The notes below the pieces were generated by a model, which ran no database searches, was not told the DNA's origin, and saw nothing but the letters and a program-made list of their open reading frames with translations. Shown here piece by piece: positions 13,708-26,113 of a DNA stretch of 64,000 nucleotides (position 1 is its first letter; every line of letters starts with the position of its first letter). This stretch comes from Elephas maximus indicus. Lineage: Eukaryota > Chordata > Mammalia > Proboscidea > Elephantidae. The position numbers were made by a program, and so were the translations under genes. The stretch lies in the NCBI RefSeq assembly GCF_024166365.1, contig NC_064831.1:23116768-23180767 (forward strand). The letters are read 5' to 3'.

Positions 13708-15850
13708 GAAATGCTAATGAGATGTTAGGAAAGTAATTTGATAATGGATATTGGTGAACACTACACAATATGTTTAATGTAATTCACGTCGTTGAACTGT
13801 ACACATAAAAACGTTGAATTCGCAAATGTGTTATTTAGTAGAAAAAAAGAAATTTTTACCAGTCAATCAAAATTTATAATTGTAAATTTAAACACTGAGA
13901 TAACACTGGCAACGCTTTACAAAGTTTAATAGTGTATTCAGCCCATGAATGAGGCAGAAACTGTCACACTTATGCACCCGTGGTAGAATTGTAAATTATT
14001 TTGCCTTTTTGGTATATAGAGCAAATTTTTAAATGCATACATCTTTTGACTCAGTTATTCCACCACTAAGAACCTATTCTACAAAAACATTTGCACAAAT
14101 AATTTAAAAAGAGGGTCAACAATGAAAGTAACCATCAACAAAGGACAGGCTAAAAAATGAAAGAATACTATGTAATAACCACAAAAAAGAGGACTATCTC
14201 TGTGTAGATATAAGAAGCTCTCTGAAAAGAAATCAAAGTACAGAATAGTGTATATGCTATACTACCAATGATGGTGACTATGTGAGAAAAGTGGGAAGAC
14301 ATTTTTTATTATATGCCCTTTTTTTGAAATTTACTATATGCCTGAGTTATTTTCATAATGACTATAAATCTCAAAATACAAAGGTCTTAATTACTTAAAT
14401 TCAAAGTTTCTGCCTATTTTAATTTCCAAAATCTCCTTAATACCAAAATCCATAGTTAACAAATATTTTAATTCTTTTATATAATTTTATATGTTAAAGC
14501 TGTATTTGGAGTCCCAGAGCGGTGCAGATGGTTAACATGCTTAGTTGCTAACGGAAGGTTTGAGATTGGAATCTACCAGGGGTACCTCAGAAGAAAGGCC
14601 CAACAATCTACTTCTGAAAAATTGGTTATTGAAAACCCTCTAGAGCACAGTTCTACTTTGACACATGAATTGGAATCAACTTGTTAGCAACTGGAAAAAG
14701 CTGTATTAATTTTCTAATCAAAATTTTCCACTGAAAGGCTCAACCTGTTACAATAATCAAAGGTTAGATGATATAAAATCTGTCTTAACGTTGCAAGTAA
14801 CAGTAACCGGGAGTGAGTCTCAGATAATTCAACATAGCTATATGATTCAATATTTTTAAACATCTTTGTAAAACTTAAAATGTAAAAGTTCTTTATTAAC
14901 AAGCAATAGATAGCCTTTATTATAACTAAATAATAAAGTTCCCATCAAATTTATTTATATAAAAATTGTCCAGTTCTGACATTGAAAATCTTTTGACAAT
15001 GAAAGAAAAAATTAAGGAAATAATATGCAAAATAAGATATAAATTGTCATCTCTAACATCTGATTCAAAATATTGAAATTATTTTTGACACATAGGCAAT
15101 TCACAATATAATGTCATTAGTTTCTCACTTGGCCACCCAGTTTTTCAACAATGTGTTCTAAATCAGTCTATAAGTCATTGATTTTTAAGCTTCCACTAGC
15201 ACCTTTTTTGATATTTTCTTACAATTTTTGGAATTATAAGTTATGCTCTTATGATACTTTCACTTGAATCTAGTTCCAAGGTATAGAATAATATTTATAA
15301 ATTACATAGCAACAATGACTACACTATACATTCTAATATAATAAGAAAATCAACTAGCCTACCTAGATTTAAGTTCTCCTTTTGCCATTCAAAATAAAAA
15401 AGACTTTGCACCTGTGAAAAAAATTTCTAATACAGAAGCCTTGTCTTGTTCTTTATCACCCCAGACATTACTAAAGTGATTGGCATGGAACAGGTATCCA
15501 CTAAAAGTTTGAGGAAAGAAGAAAACCCTGTGACACTTTTTTGGTGCATAGGAACAACATAGATATAAACACTTAGAGGATATAAATATTTAACTTTGAT
15601 GAAATGTCTTCTACCTCATGTCTAAATCCAAAGTCTTTATATTGTCATTGTAGAGCTTTGCTTTAAAAGATTAACTCGGATCCAAGTGTTTACTACACTG
15701 AAGACTTCACATGGCTTCTGTTAACTGCAACAGGACACAGCAATCAGAATAAAGTCAACACAGAATGAGGTAGTGAATATTTTATACACTACCAAAAATT
15801 TTAGCCCATTTGTAGGACTTCCTTATTTTTACCCATTCTCAGTGGCTATA
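13708..15850. other. GRIA2 intron 2, AT-rich unique DNA
   Basis: Holds the old AfroSINE at 14509-14694; otherwise AT-rich with no gene. Confidence 0.45.
14509..14694 (+). mobile_element. AfroSINE (diverged, longer-body variant)
   Basis: GGAGTCCCAGAGCGGTGCAG head, body with ATCTACTTCTGAAAAATTGG and a decayed tail. Confidence 0.8.
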
Positions 15851-16304
15851 TGAAAGAAAGAAGGAGGGAGAGGAGGAAGGGAGGGAGGGAGGGAGAAAGG
15901 AAGAGAGGGAGGAAGAGAGGGAGGAAGAGAGGAAGGAAGGAAGGAAGGAAGGAAGGAAGGAAGGAAGGAAGGAAGGAAGGAAGGAAGGAAGGAAGGAAGG
16001 AAGGAAGGAAGGGAGGGAGGGAGGGAGGGAGGGAGGGAGGGAGGGAGGGAGGGAGGGAGGGAGGGAGGAAGGAAGGAAGGAAGGAAGGAAGGAAGGAAGG
16101 AAGGAAGGAAGGACGGAAGGAAGGAAGGAAGGACGGAAGGAAGGAAGGAAGGAAGGAAGGAAGGAAGGAAGGAAGGAAGGAAGGAAGGAAGGAAGGAAGG
16201 AAGGAAGGAAGGAAGGAAGGAAGGAAGGAAGGAAGGAAGGAAGGAAGGAAGGAAGGAAGGAAGGAAGGAAGGAAGGAAGGAAGGAAGGAAGGAAGGAAGG
16301 AAAA
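15851..16304 (+). repeat. Long (GGAA)n/(GGGA)n microsatellite
   Basis: About 450 bp of tetranucleotide repeat: imperfect GA-rich start, a GGAA block, a GGGA block (about 16009-16068), then a long GGAA block with two GGAC variants. Spurious open frames of 163 codons (EGRK repeats) and 211 codons (LPSF repeats) run through it and are not genes. Confidence 0.98.
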
Positions 16305-18595
16305 GAGTCACCTCATTCCCAAAATGAAATGTAATCGCTAGACAAGTAATTATTTGAAAATTTTTCAGACCTTTCACACCTTTGCGGGAGAAACTCGTGA
16401 GGGAGAAGTGAAAAATGAGCCAACTAACCAGCAGCAAGATGCAAACAATCCAGGGAAGTTGCACCGAACCAGTCCCATGCCTAGTGTCGTCTTACACATA
16501 CACATGAAATATCTGCCATCACTTTAATTTACTTAAATGTGTCCACGGTGGGAGGGGTAAATGAATAGTGTTAGATGTAAACAATAAGTAACAGAATCTA
16601 CATATATATTTTTAACTTATGCATGATTTTCAGTTCTTACTGTTTATCTGTTGAATTTTATGCAGAGAGTTTGTGGATCCAGGCATACCAAAATTCTTGT
16701 AATCTGCATGTTCAAGAGTTTTTTGTTTGTTTGTTTGCTTTAATGATAATAAAATAAAACTCATCTCTAGTGTTAGCTTGAATGGTTTGCGATTGTATTA
16801 ATGAAGCTTGTTATTTTGGAAGCTGTGAGAACGGTTAGCTATCTTCTCTCCCATGCCCCTAAATGCATAAAGCCAAGTATTTGTGACTAATATGCACTCA
16901 GGGGAATTGGAATCACTGAAATTAGCACCATGAGTCACTATATTATATTGGGCAACTATTATCATTTAACCCTGGCAATTACATTATAAGGCAGGTACTA
17001 CAATTACACTTATTTTACAGAAGCAACAGGATTAGAAAGCTTAGCTGATTATAGTAGGTCACACAACTAGTACATTTTGGAGCCAAAATTTTAACCCATG
17101 TCTGCCTATTTCCAGAGTCTTTGGATGGTATAAATGGCTTGCACTTGACAACTAATCTAAAGGTTGGCAGTTCAAACTCGCCAGGCAGTGCCCTACAAGA
17201 AAGACCTGGTCGTTGTCTTCTGTAAAGATCACAGCCAAGAAAAACCCTCTGCAGCAGTTCTACCCTGTAACAGATGGAGTTGCCATGAGTCCAAACTGAC
17301 TCAAACGCGAAAGGGTTTGGTCTGGTTTTGTCTGCCTGTTCTAATGTAATGCATTGCCTCCTGAAATCAAGAAAAGGCTCTGGCCTAGGAGCCAAAAGGC
17401 TTGTTTCCTAAATGAGAGGTCCTCCACAAATTTAGAGAACCTCAGAACACTTACACTATTGTTTGCTCATCTGGAAATGAGTATATTTTTAACTCCATAG
17501 TCCTATAAACTTTACAGAGCTATACTGAGGATCAAACAGATATGAAAGAAGTTTAAAAAGTTAAAATCTTCCTTAAATGTGAAGTGATAACTTCCATTTT
17601 ATTCTTTTCTCTTTCTCTGAGCAGGCTGTTTAGTTCATGGTAAGGGGCTGAGATACAGGAAATAAAGCATTATTTGGATAATCTATTTGGATAAACTAGG
17701 CATTTATTTTCTCATTTAACGTCCCAATCATATTATCAGGCATGATGAAGAAACTGAGCCTTAGACTACAGAGTAAGAAACATGCCTTGCATCAAAAAGC
17801 TGCTAATTATATTGAAACCTAGATTTGCCTGATTCCAAAGTCTGTGTTCTCTTGACAGCTTTTTACTTAAATAAATATAATTTTATTAATTAAATAAAAG
17901 GAAATATTAGAACTCTATAATATGCACAGTTAGACAAAGTGTTATGATGTCTTAACTGTGTGCTTGAAAGATCTACCAGGGTAAGAGTTCCAAATTGTTC
18001 AAAATCCAGAAATACAAGAGATATGCAGCAAATGAAAAGACGTTAACACTACTCAAATTTCAGCACGTCAGCTTTGAAAGAATCATTCTCGAACTGCCGT
18101 GCACTAAACATGACTTTAAGTGGTTTATTTTGTTACTCTCTACTTTGTCATCAAACAGTATATGCCCTGCCGAGGTGTACAAAGAGTCCAACAAGAAACT
18201 AGAAAAGCTTTTTTTTTTTGTCCTCTGCTTGTCACAGCAATGCTTATCAAAGCTTTGCAAGAATTCCGACACAGGAAGTAATAAAATTAGCGAATTTTTG
18301 TGCACTTATATGCACCAAACAAAACATGGTGTCTTGCAAATAATGAGTGTCTTCCAAACAATCCTATAGTGCATGAGTTCCCTTTGTCAAAGTTGGAAAG
18401 TGAGACGCAGAATGATTAAACAACTTGCCTCACGTCACACATCTAGCAGGGGTACTACGGCTCAGTTCTAGTTGCAGACTCTTAACCAATGCTATTCTGT
18501 GTCCCAGGACACTGGTGCAGGAAATTGCAAACGATCAAAGGTTTTGCCTTGTGTATTCATCATTGAGATGCTAAACCTTAACTAATACATGTTCA
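16305..18595. other. GRIA2 intron 2, unique DNA
   Basis: Holds the AfroSINE at 17121-17330. A 124-codon frame at 17995-18369, with a comparably long overlapping frame on the other strand, has no recognisable domain and is treated as chance. Confidence 0.45.
17121..17330 (+). mobile_element. AfroSINE (diverged)
   Basis: AAAGGTTGGCAGTTCAAACTC, a body with CTTCTGTAAAGATCACAGCC, and the tail AACTGACTCAAACGCG. Confidence 0.8.
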
Positions 18596-18753
18596 GAGCC
18601 TGGGTGGTGCAGTGGCTAAGAGCTTGGCTGCTAACCAAAATGATCTGCAGTTCAAATCCACCAGCCACTCCTTGGAAACTCTATAGGGCAGTTATACTCT
18701 GTCCTATAGGTTTGCTATGAGTCAGAATCAACTCAACAACAATGCGTGTTTTT
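18596..18753 (+). mobile_element. AfroSINE
   Basis: Head GAGCCTGGGTGGTGCAGTGG, B-box-like GCAGTTCAAATCCACC, tail AATCAACTCAACAACAATGC. Confidence 0.9.
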
Positions 18754-18889
18754 TGTTAAGTACATGCTCTGAGATATGAAGATTTTATGGTCCTTTTAAA
18801 GGACAAAAGCTAAATAAATCCTTGATATCTTCTCTGAACTATTGCCTAAATTTTAAAAATTTGAATAGATAATTGCATTGATAATTATT

Positions 18890-21248
18890 GATGATTGGAA
18901 TGTGAAAGCTGGAAACAAAGAAGAAGGATCAGTAGTTGGGAAATATGGCCTTGGTGATAGAAACAGCATGAGAGATTGTATGACAGAATTTTGCAAGACC
19001 AGTGACTTCTTCATTGCAAATACCTTTTTTCAACAATGAAAACAGCAACTATTCTTGTGAGCCTCACAGGATGGAATACACAGGAATCAAATTAACTATG
19101 TCTGTGGAAAGAGACAATGGAGAAGCTCATCCTAATCAGTCAGAACAAGGCCAGGGTCCAACTGTGGAACAAACCATCAACTGCTCATATGCAAGGTCAA
19201 GTTCGAGCTGAAGAAAATTAAAACAAGTCTACAAAAACCAAAGTATGACCTTAAGTATATCCCACCACAATTTAGAGACTGTCTCAAGATATAATACATT
19301 GAAAACTAATGACTGAAGACCAGAGGAGTTGTGGAATGACATCAAGAACATCGTATGTGAAAAAAAAGCAAGAGATCATTAAATAGACAAGAAAGAAAGA
19401 AAAAAACAAAATGAATGTCTGAAGAGCCTCTGAAATTTGCTCTTGAACGTGGAGTAGCTAAAGTGAAAGGAACAAGTGATGAAGTAAAAGAGCTGAACAG
19501 AAGATTTCAAAAGTAAAGTATGATGAAATGTGCAAAGACCTGGAGTTAGAAAACCAAAAGGGAAAAACATATTCAGCATTTCTCAAGCTGAAAGAACTAA
19601 AGAAAAAATTTAAGCCTCAAGTTGCTTTTTTGAAGGATTCTGTAGACAAAACATTGAACGACTCAGGAAGCATCAAGGGAAGATGGAAGGAATACACAGA
19701 GTCACTGTAACAAAAGAAATTTGTCGACACTCAATCATTTCATGAGGTAGCATATGATCAAGACCCGATGGTACTGAAAGAAGTCCAAATTGCACTGTAG
19801 GCACTGAAGAAAAACAAGGCTCCAGGAATTGACAGAGTATCAATTGAGATGTTGCAACAAATGGATGCAGTGCTGGAGGTGCTCACTTATCTATGCCAAA
19901 AAATTTGGAAGACAGCTACCTGGACAACTGGCTGGAAGAGATCCATATCTGTACCCATTACAAAGGAAGGTGATCCAACAGAATTTGGAAATTGTTGAAG
20001 AATATCATTAATATCACATGAAAGTAAAATTTTGCTGAAGATAATTAAAAAATTATTGCAGCAGTACATCAACAGGTAACTCCCAGAAATTCAAGCCAGA
20101 TTCAGAAGAAGATGTGAAATGAGGGATATCATTGCTGCTGATATTAGACGGATCTCAGCTGAAAGCAGAGAATAACAGAAAGATGTTTACCCATGCTTTA
20201 CTAACTATGCAAAGGAATTTGACTGAGTGGATCATATCAAATTATGGATGGCATTGAGAAGAATGGGAATTTCGGAACACTTAATTGTGCTCATGGGCAT
20301 CCCTGTACATAGACCAAGAGGCAAGCATCTGAACAGAACAAGGGCTACTGCATGGTTTAAAATCAGGAAAGGTGTGCATCAGAGTTGTATCCTTTCATCA
20401 TCCTTATTCAATCTATATGCTGGGCGAATAATCCTAGAAGCTGGACTATATGAAGAACAACATGGAATCAGGATTGGAGGAAGACTCATTAACAGCCTGT
20501 GATATGAAGATGACACAACCTTTCTTGCTGAAAGTGAAGAGGACTTGAGCCACTTGCTGATGAAGATGAAAGATTACAGCCTCCAGTATGGATTACACCT
20601 CAACGTAAAGAAAACAAAAATCCTCACAACTGGACCAATAAGCAACATCATGACAAACAAAGGAAATATTGAAGTTGTCCAGGATTTCATTTTACTTGGA
20701 TCTGCAATTAATGCCTATGGAAGCAGCAGTCAAGAAATCAACCAACGTACTGCATTGGGCAAATCTCCTGCAAAAGACCTCTTTACGGTGATAAAAAGCA
20801 AAGATGTCGCTTTGAGAACTAAGGTATGCCTGGTCAAAGCCATGGTATTTTCAATAGCCTCATATGCATGTGAAAGCTAGAGGATGAATAAGGAAGACTG
20901 AAGATGTATTTGAAATTATGGTGCTAGTTAAGAATACTGAGTATACCATGGACTGCCAGAAGAAGAAAAAAATCTGTCTTGGAGGAAGTACAGCCTGAGT
21001 GCTCTGCATTTAAGAATCAGGAGACTCCACTTCACATACTTTGGACACGTTATCAGGAGGGACCAGCGAAGGAGAGGAAGACCCTCGAGATGGACTGACA
21101 CAGTGGCTCCAACAATGGGCTGCAACAATGGGCTCAAACATAGCAATGGTTGTGAGGATGGCAGAGGACTGGGCAATATTTCTTTCTGTTGCACATGGGT
21201 CATTATGAGTAGAAACCTACTGGATGACAACTAAGAGCAACAACAATA
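18890..21248 (+). mobile_element. RTE-clade (BovB/RTE-1-like) LINE, 5' truncated, decayed
   Basis: Starts inside the apurinic-endonuclease domain (around 18900-19110), runs through the reverse transcriptase (GVHQSCILSSSLFNLYAG at about 20372-20425; the catalytic YxDD reads YEDD, preceded by a stop, near 20503), then the C-terminal region and the RTE tail near 21210-21248. Many stops and frameshifts make it inactive. An AfroSINE sits directly on its tail. In snakes, ruminants and afrotherians RTE elements of this kind also mobilise SINEs sharing their 3' end. Confidence 0.88.
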
Positions 21249-21307
21249 GGGAGCCCTGATGGTGCAGTAGTTAAAGCGCTTGGCTGGTAACCAAAAGGCC
21301 AGCAGTT
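20938..21307 (+). repeat. Left arm of 370-bp inverted repeat
   Basis: Reverse-complement match to 21531-21900, 368/370 by eye. The two mismatches are in the SINE head (near 21277 and 21295). The arm comprises the last ~310 bp of an RTE element plus the first ~58 bp of an AfroSINE. Confidence 0.9.
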
Positions 21308-21447
21308 TGAACCCACCAGCAGCTCTGAGGGAGAAAGATGTTGCAGTCTGCTTCTATAAAGATTTACAGCCTTGGAAACCCTATGGGGCAGCTCTACTCT
21401 GACCTATAGGGTTACTGTGAGTCGGACTTGACTTCATGGCAATGGGG
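21249..21447 (+). mobile_element. AfroSINE (longer-body variant)
   Basis: GGGAGCCCTGATGGTGCAGT head joined directly to the RTE tail; body with CTGCTTCTATAAAGATTTAC; tail GACTTGACTTCATGGCAATG. Its first ~58 bp belong to the inverted repeat arm. Confidence 0.9.
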
Positions 21448-21530
21448 ATATGTAAGTTACTAGTGCTCCTGTAAACTACTGAAAGCCAAAGTGGTAAAGA
21501 AGGAAAATTATACATTGTGAAAGTTCTTGT

Positions 21531-21900
21531 AACTGCTGGCCTGTTGGTTACCAGCCAAGCTCTTTAACTACTGCACCATCAGGGCTCCCTATTGTTGTTG
21601 CTCTTAGTTGTCATCCAGTAGGTTTCTACTCATAATGACCCATGTGCAACAGAAAGAAATATTGCCCAGTCCTCTGCCATCCTCACAACCATTGCTATGT
21701 TTGAGCCCATTGTTGCAGCCCATTGTTGGAGCCACTGTGTCAGTCCATCTCGAGGGTCTTCCTCTCCTTCGCTGGTCCCTCCTGATAACGTGTCCAAAGT
21801 ATGTGAAGTGGAGTCTCCTGATTCTTAAATGCAGAGCACTCAGGCTGTACTTCCTCCAAGACAGATTTTTTTCTTCTTCTGGCAGTCCATGGTATACTCA
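21531..21900 (-). repeat. Right arm of 370-bp inverted repeat
   Basis: Inverted copy of 20938-21307. The arm begins inside an AfroSINE head and ends inside an RTE 3' region, neither a natural element end, so it arose by inverted duplication and not by separate insertion. The 223-bp spacer (21308-21530) holds the remainder of the AfroSINE and about 80 bp of unique DNA. Confidence 0.9.
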
Positions 21901-21924
21901 ATGAAATGAATGTCTTCATTTCAT
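21901..21924. repeat. Small perfect hairpin next to the inverted repeat
   Basis: ATGAAATGAA, loop TGTC, TTCATTTCAT: a 10-bp perfect stem starting at the base after the right arm ends and finishing just before an LTR target duplication. Confidence 0.7.
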
Positions 21925-21928
21925 ACAT

Positions 21929-22437
21929 TATCATGGATTGAATTGTGTCCCCAAAAAATATCTGTCAAATTAGCTGGACCATGAGTCCCAATATTGTGTG
22001 ATTGTCCACCATTTTGTGATTTCCCTGTGTGTTAGAAATCCTATCACTGTGATGAAATGAGATGGATTAGTGGCAGTTATACTGATGAGATATACAAGAT
22101 TAGATAGTGTCTTAAGACAATCTCTTTGGGATATAAAAGAGAGAAGTGAGCATAGAGACAGGGGGACAATGTACCACCGAGAAAGCAGTGCCAGGAGCAG
22201 GGCATGTCCTTTGGACCTGAGGATCCTGCACTGAGATGCTCCCATACAAAGGGAAAGAAGACTGATGCAACACAAGGATCTTCCTCCAGAGCCAACAAAG
22301 AGAGAAAGTCTTTCCCTGGAGCTGGCGCCCTGAATTTGGACTTTTAGCCTACTGGACTATGAGAGAATAACCTTCCTCTTTGTTAAACCCATCCACTTGT
22401 GGTATTTCTGTTATAGCAGCACTAGATGACTAAGACA
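21929..22437 (+). mobile_element. Solo LTR, ERVL-MaLR type
   Basis: About 509 bp flanked by TACAT (21924-21928 and 22438-22442), a 5-bp duplication as expected for class III ERV/MaLR. The start resembles the MaLR head (GGATTGAATTGTGTCCCC); the end carries CTTGTGGTATTTCTGTTATA and GATGACTAAGACA. No internal region is attached. Confidence 0.85.
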
Positions 22438-23449
22438 TACATGAACTAAAAATAAAACCAAAATCCTTCAATTCTTCATAAACAATATAAGACATGAACA
22501 GTAAAAAAAATGACACAAGTTAAAAGATATCTCCCAAGAAAAACTAGTACAACAGAGACCTTTCCCACCACCCCCAAAGATCTTCTCTTTCAGGGCCATC
22601 TTTGCCAAAGGCTTCCAATGAGTAGGCATGGTTTTGTCCAGGAATATACTCCCCTGACTCTAGAATTTTAAGAGCTTTTTCTGTGGGAGCAGTATCAGTG
22701 AAAACGGTCTCTTTAAATTAGGGCTTCTAACCAGTTCATTCCAGTTCTAACCCCTGCTGAGAATTTGCATTTCCACCCCAGATGCCTTGAATCAGATTTT
22801 ACATTTTAAAAAGCTCCCCCAGGTAATTCTTATGCATAATAGATTTTAAGAACCACTGATCTACCAGTGGCTCTCAGAATTGGTTCCTAAGGTGGATCCC
22901 TAATCAGCAGCTTCACCAGGGAACTTGTTAGAATTGCCCTGCTTTAAACATACGTAAATCACAATAAATAGCTTGCATGAATTTCTGGAGGGATATGTTA
23001 AAACTGTTCCAAATTAGCATAACTAAAACGTCTATGACAGTGTTTTTAAATATATTGACCGAATTGCCACCCCACACCTTAAAATCAGTATTTTTCAGAA
23101 TGAACTTACTCGTTATGTTCTATACTTCAGCCTCAAATAGTCTTTTAAATGTTTTTTGTGAATAATTAGCCTTAAGGCCAAAAAAAGAGATATTGTTTGA
23201 GAATTACCATTAATTTTGTTAAAGATTCTTGCAAGACATGCTAATTAATTTTATATATGTAGGTAGGATTGTTCAATGATTATTTAGATGGTAAAGATTA
23301 GAAAATACTACCACCAAATACAAAAAAGACAAATTTTTCTGTGTTCTACTGAGGTATTTATCAAGTTTTGTTGAGTATTAGGCATCTCAAGCAGAAGGCA
23401 AAGTTTACTATGATGAAATCCATGCTCCCCATAAAGCAGAGTCTAGTGG

Positions 23450-23895
23450 TATGTTCCACCACCATTCTGTTCTGTCAGTTTGTCCTACTATGGTGGCTTG
23501 TGTGATGTTGTGATGCTATGACAGCTGAGTCACCAATGGTAGACAGGTTTCACCAGAACTTGTAGACTAAGACAGGTCAGGAAGGAAGGCCTGGTGATCT
23601 ACTTCTGAAAACTGTTGCTGTTACTAGTCAGCCCCTGACTCATGGAAATGAAAACCTTATCGATCACAACAGAACATTGTCCCACTCACTTGGTTTCGAC
23701 ACATCATCAGGAGGGATAAATCACTAGAGGAAGACTTCATGTTTAGTGAAGTAGAGGGTCAATGAGTATAGAAGACCCTCGGTGTGATAGATGAATGGCA
23801 CAATAGCCACAATGTTGGACTTGAATATGCTGGCAATTGTGAGGACAAGGCATCATTTTGTTCTGTTGTCACCATAAATTGGAGTCACCTCCACA
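23450..23895 (+). mobile_element. Diverged SINE-body and RTE 3' fragments
   Basis: The left part resembles the antisense copy at 57600-57760 (CAGTTTGTCCTACTATGGTG, CTGGTGATCTACTTCTGAAA); the right part (from about 23660) matches the RTE 3' region (TCAGGAGGGATAAATCACTA, then a broken tail). This may be one internally deleted RTE. Confidence 0.6.
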
Positions 23896-24022
23896 GCAGC
23901 TAGCTATCTACCTATCTACCTCTCTATCATCTGTCTATCTAGTGGTATGTTCCATATTACATATTTTTATTTCCAATGTTTTTCAAAAATTTTCAGTCAA
24001 TATTTACTTCATAAATATGAAA

Positions 24023-24160
24023 GGGAAACCCTTGGTGGCGTAGCAGTTAAAACCTACAGCTGCTAACCAAAAGATTAGCAGTTCGAATCCACCAGGCGCT
24101 CCTTAGAAACCTTATGGGGCAGTTCTACTCTGTTCTGTAGGGTCACTATGAGTCAGAATA
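24023..24160 (+). mobile_element. AfroSINE (tail truncated)
   Basis: GGGAAACCCTTGGTGGCGTA head, GCAGTTCGAATCCACCAGGC, body to GTCACTATGAGTCAGAATA; the last part of the tail is missing. Confidence 0.92.
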
Positions 24161-25005
24161 TAAAAGATTTTTTTTTTCCTACCCAGAATGATAAACTGCC
24201 TTATATTGGTGTTTTCATCTAAGAGCGATGCATATTTCTTCCTCCTTTCCTTCTTGCTTCCCTCCAGAAGTAATAATTTGTATTTGCCAAATTCAATATT
24301 ATGATTAGAATTCACTGCTTCCTAGTAGCTCAATGCTAGTGTAAGAGAAATTTCACCATAGACATGTAAACTAAGCAAACACCAAGTCAGAGAGAAGCTT
24401 AAACAAAAAAAAGAAAAAGAATTGTTTCAAATCCCTAATGCCTTGCTTAGCACACCCAGACATGCTGCTTTCTGGGGTTCTCACGTTCTTCTCCATAGCA
24501 CTCCTTCCACACTCTAAGAAATCTGGCCATTTCAATTTGCAACAAAGGAATAGAAGTATTTTTTTCTTAGCTGGAAATATTTATTACAACATGCCTGTTC
24601 TACCCTTTTCCTCGTGTGTAAGAACAAAAAAACTATATAATAAAATGACGACATATTCATACTGTTATGGCCTGAATACTGATAGTAGAGAAACTGTAAA
24701 ATGAATGCTAAATCTAAAACAGAATAGTATTTTAATACAGAGACTTTATGCCACCTGCAAAAGGTTTATGGGCCAAGGAAACCTTTTCTTATATCAAGCT
24801 ATACAACTTGAGTTTCAATTAAATTTATGCTGAAGCTAGAAATGATTGACTTAGGCCGTAATCTGTTATGGGATGTTAGGTAATACTCTGCCATAGTTTA
24901 ATGGTATGCTTACAGTATACCCAGATTATTATATAAACATATTTCTATTTCCATCATCATAATTGGGTGTTTAGAAAGAAATACTAGACAAAATATTTCT
25001 ATTAA

Positions 25006-25148
25006 GGAGTCACTGAAAGGTTGAAGGTTCCAGTCCACCCAGAGGTGCCTAGGAAGAAAAACCAGCCGTTGAAAACCCTACGGAGCACAATTCTACTCTG
25101 AAACACACAGAGTCATCAGGTAAGGAAATCAAATCAATGGCAACTGGT
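25006..25148 (+). mobile_element. AfroSINE (old, diverged)
   Basis: GGTTCCAGTCCACCCAGAGG, TTGAAAACCCTACGGAGCAC, and a tail with CAATGGCAACTGG. Head missing. Confidence 0.7.
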
Positions 25149-25840
25149 CGCTGACTTATTTACATTAAAGAGGCACCTTCTGAGGTTCACTGAAATTCAT
25201 TCAAAGTGAAAGTATCAAAGGACCATAAAACAACAGAATGTCAGAGGATTTAGGAGTTAAGATTGAATTTTACATGATGCCTTTTTCAAAGTACTTTGAC
25301 CAAACTAAAATTTGGGCATTTCTCGATTCAACCTAGTCTGTGCTTGTATTTTAAATACTGTAATAATCAGGAGAAAATGTAGAAATTACCATGACATAAT
25401 TACCATGACATAACCATAAATAAAATATTTAAAACTAAGAAGTAAAACTCTGAAAAACAATCCAAACAGTACAACTATGAGGAATACGTCATTAGTTCAT
25501 TTGATATTAAGAAACACAAAAATTAAAGCAGTCTAAGAAATTATCTTCTCATAAATTCCCTTCCTATAATAAACCCTAGGTCTCCCAGTTCTGTCTGTTC
25601 TATTCAGCTGAAGATACTCATAAATTTCACAACTCTGAATTTCAAAGCTATCTGAAGCCACAAATTAGCAGTGAGCACTTTTGGTCATTTTTTCATTAAC
25701 ATATGATAAAAACATATAACAATATTTTTTGCATAAGCAAATTATCAACAGAATGAAAATAAGACAAAGCAAAACAATTGTGAAACAAATCCTAAAAAAG
25801 AGATTGAAGGCACCAAAAAAGGGGAAAAAAACATTAATGC

Positions 25841-25860
25841 AAAAAAAAAAAAAAAAAAAA
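25841..25860 (+). repeat. Poly-A tract
   Basis: About 20 adenines within an A-rich stretch; no retroelement body is recognisable just before it. Confidence 0.8.
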
Positions 25861-26061
25861 CCAGTCACACACATTAGTGCAAACAGTAGAACAAATGGCC
25901 CACTTAGAGAAGGGGGCAGCTTACATTCTTCTTGTGAATTTTAAAGGATTTCCATTCTATAAATTAAAATGATCAAAACTAACAAAATCCTTTAAATTAA
26001 ATAATACTGGAAAATAATACTTACGAGCTGTTAAGACTCCTAATTAACAGCACTATAAGAA

Positions 26062-26113
26062 CCATGGAGCCTTGATGGCACAGTGGTTAACAGCTTGGAT
26101 GCCAACCAAAAGG
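26062..26113 (+). mobile_element. AfroSINE, 5' piece (interrupted)
   Basis: tRNA-like head of an AfroSINE (GGAGCCTTGATGGCACAGTGG and onward), cut at the junction with the copied segment. The rest of the element is at 26761-26873. Confidence 0.85.

Larger units (their letters stand above)
22443..26061. other. GRIA2 intron 2, unique DNA with scattered repeats
   Basis: AT-rich; contains the RTE/SINE fragments and AfroSINEs listed separately. No coding exon is seen. Confidence 0.45.

Noticed and set aside
15829-16464. Open frames of 211 and 163 codons with LPSF or EGRK repeats
   Set aside because: Both are translations of the GGAA microsatellite on opposite strands; no gene signals.
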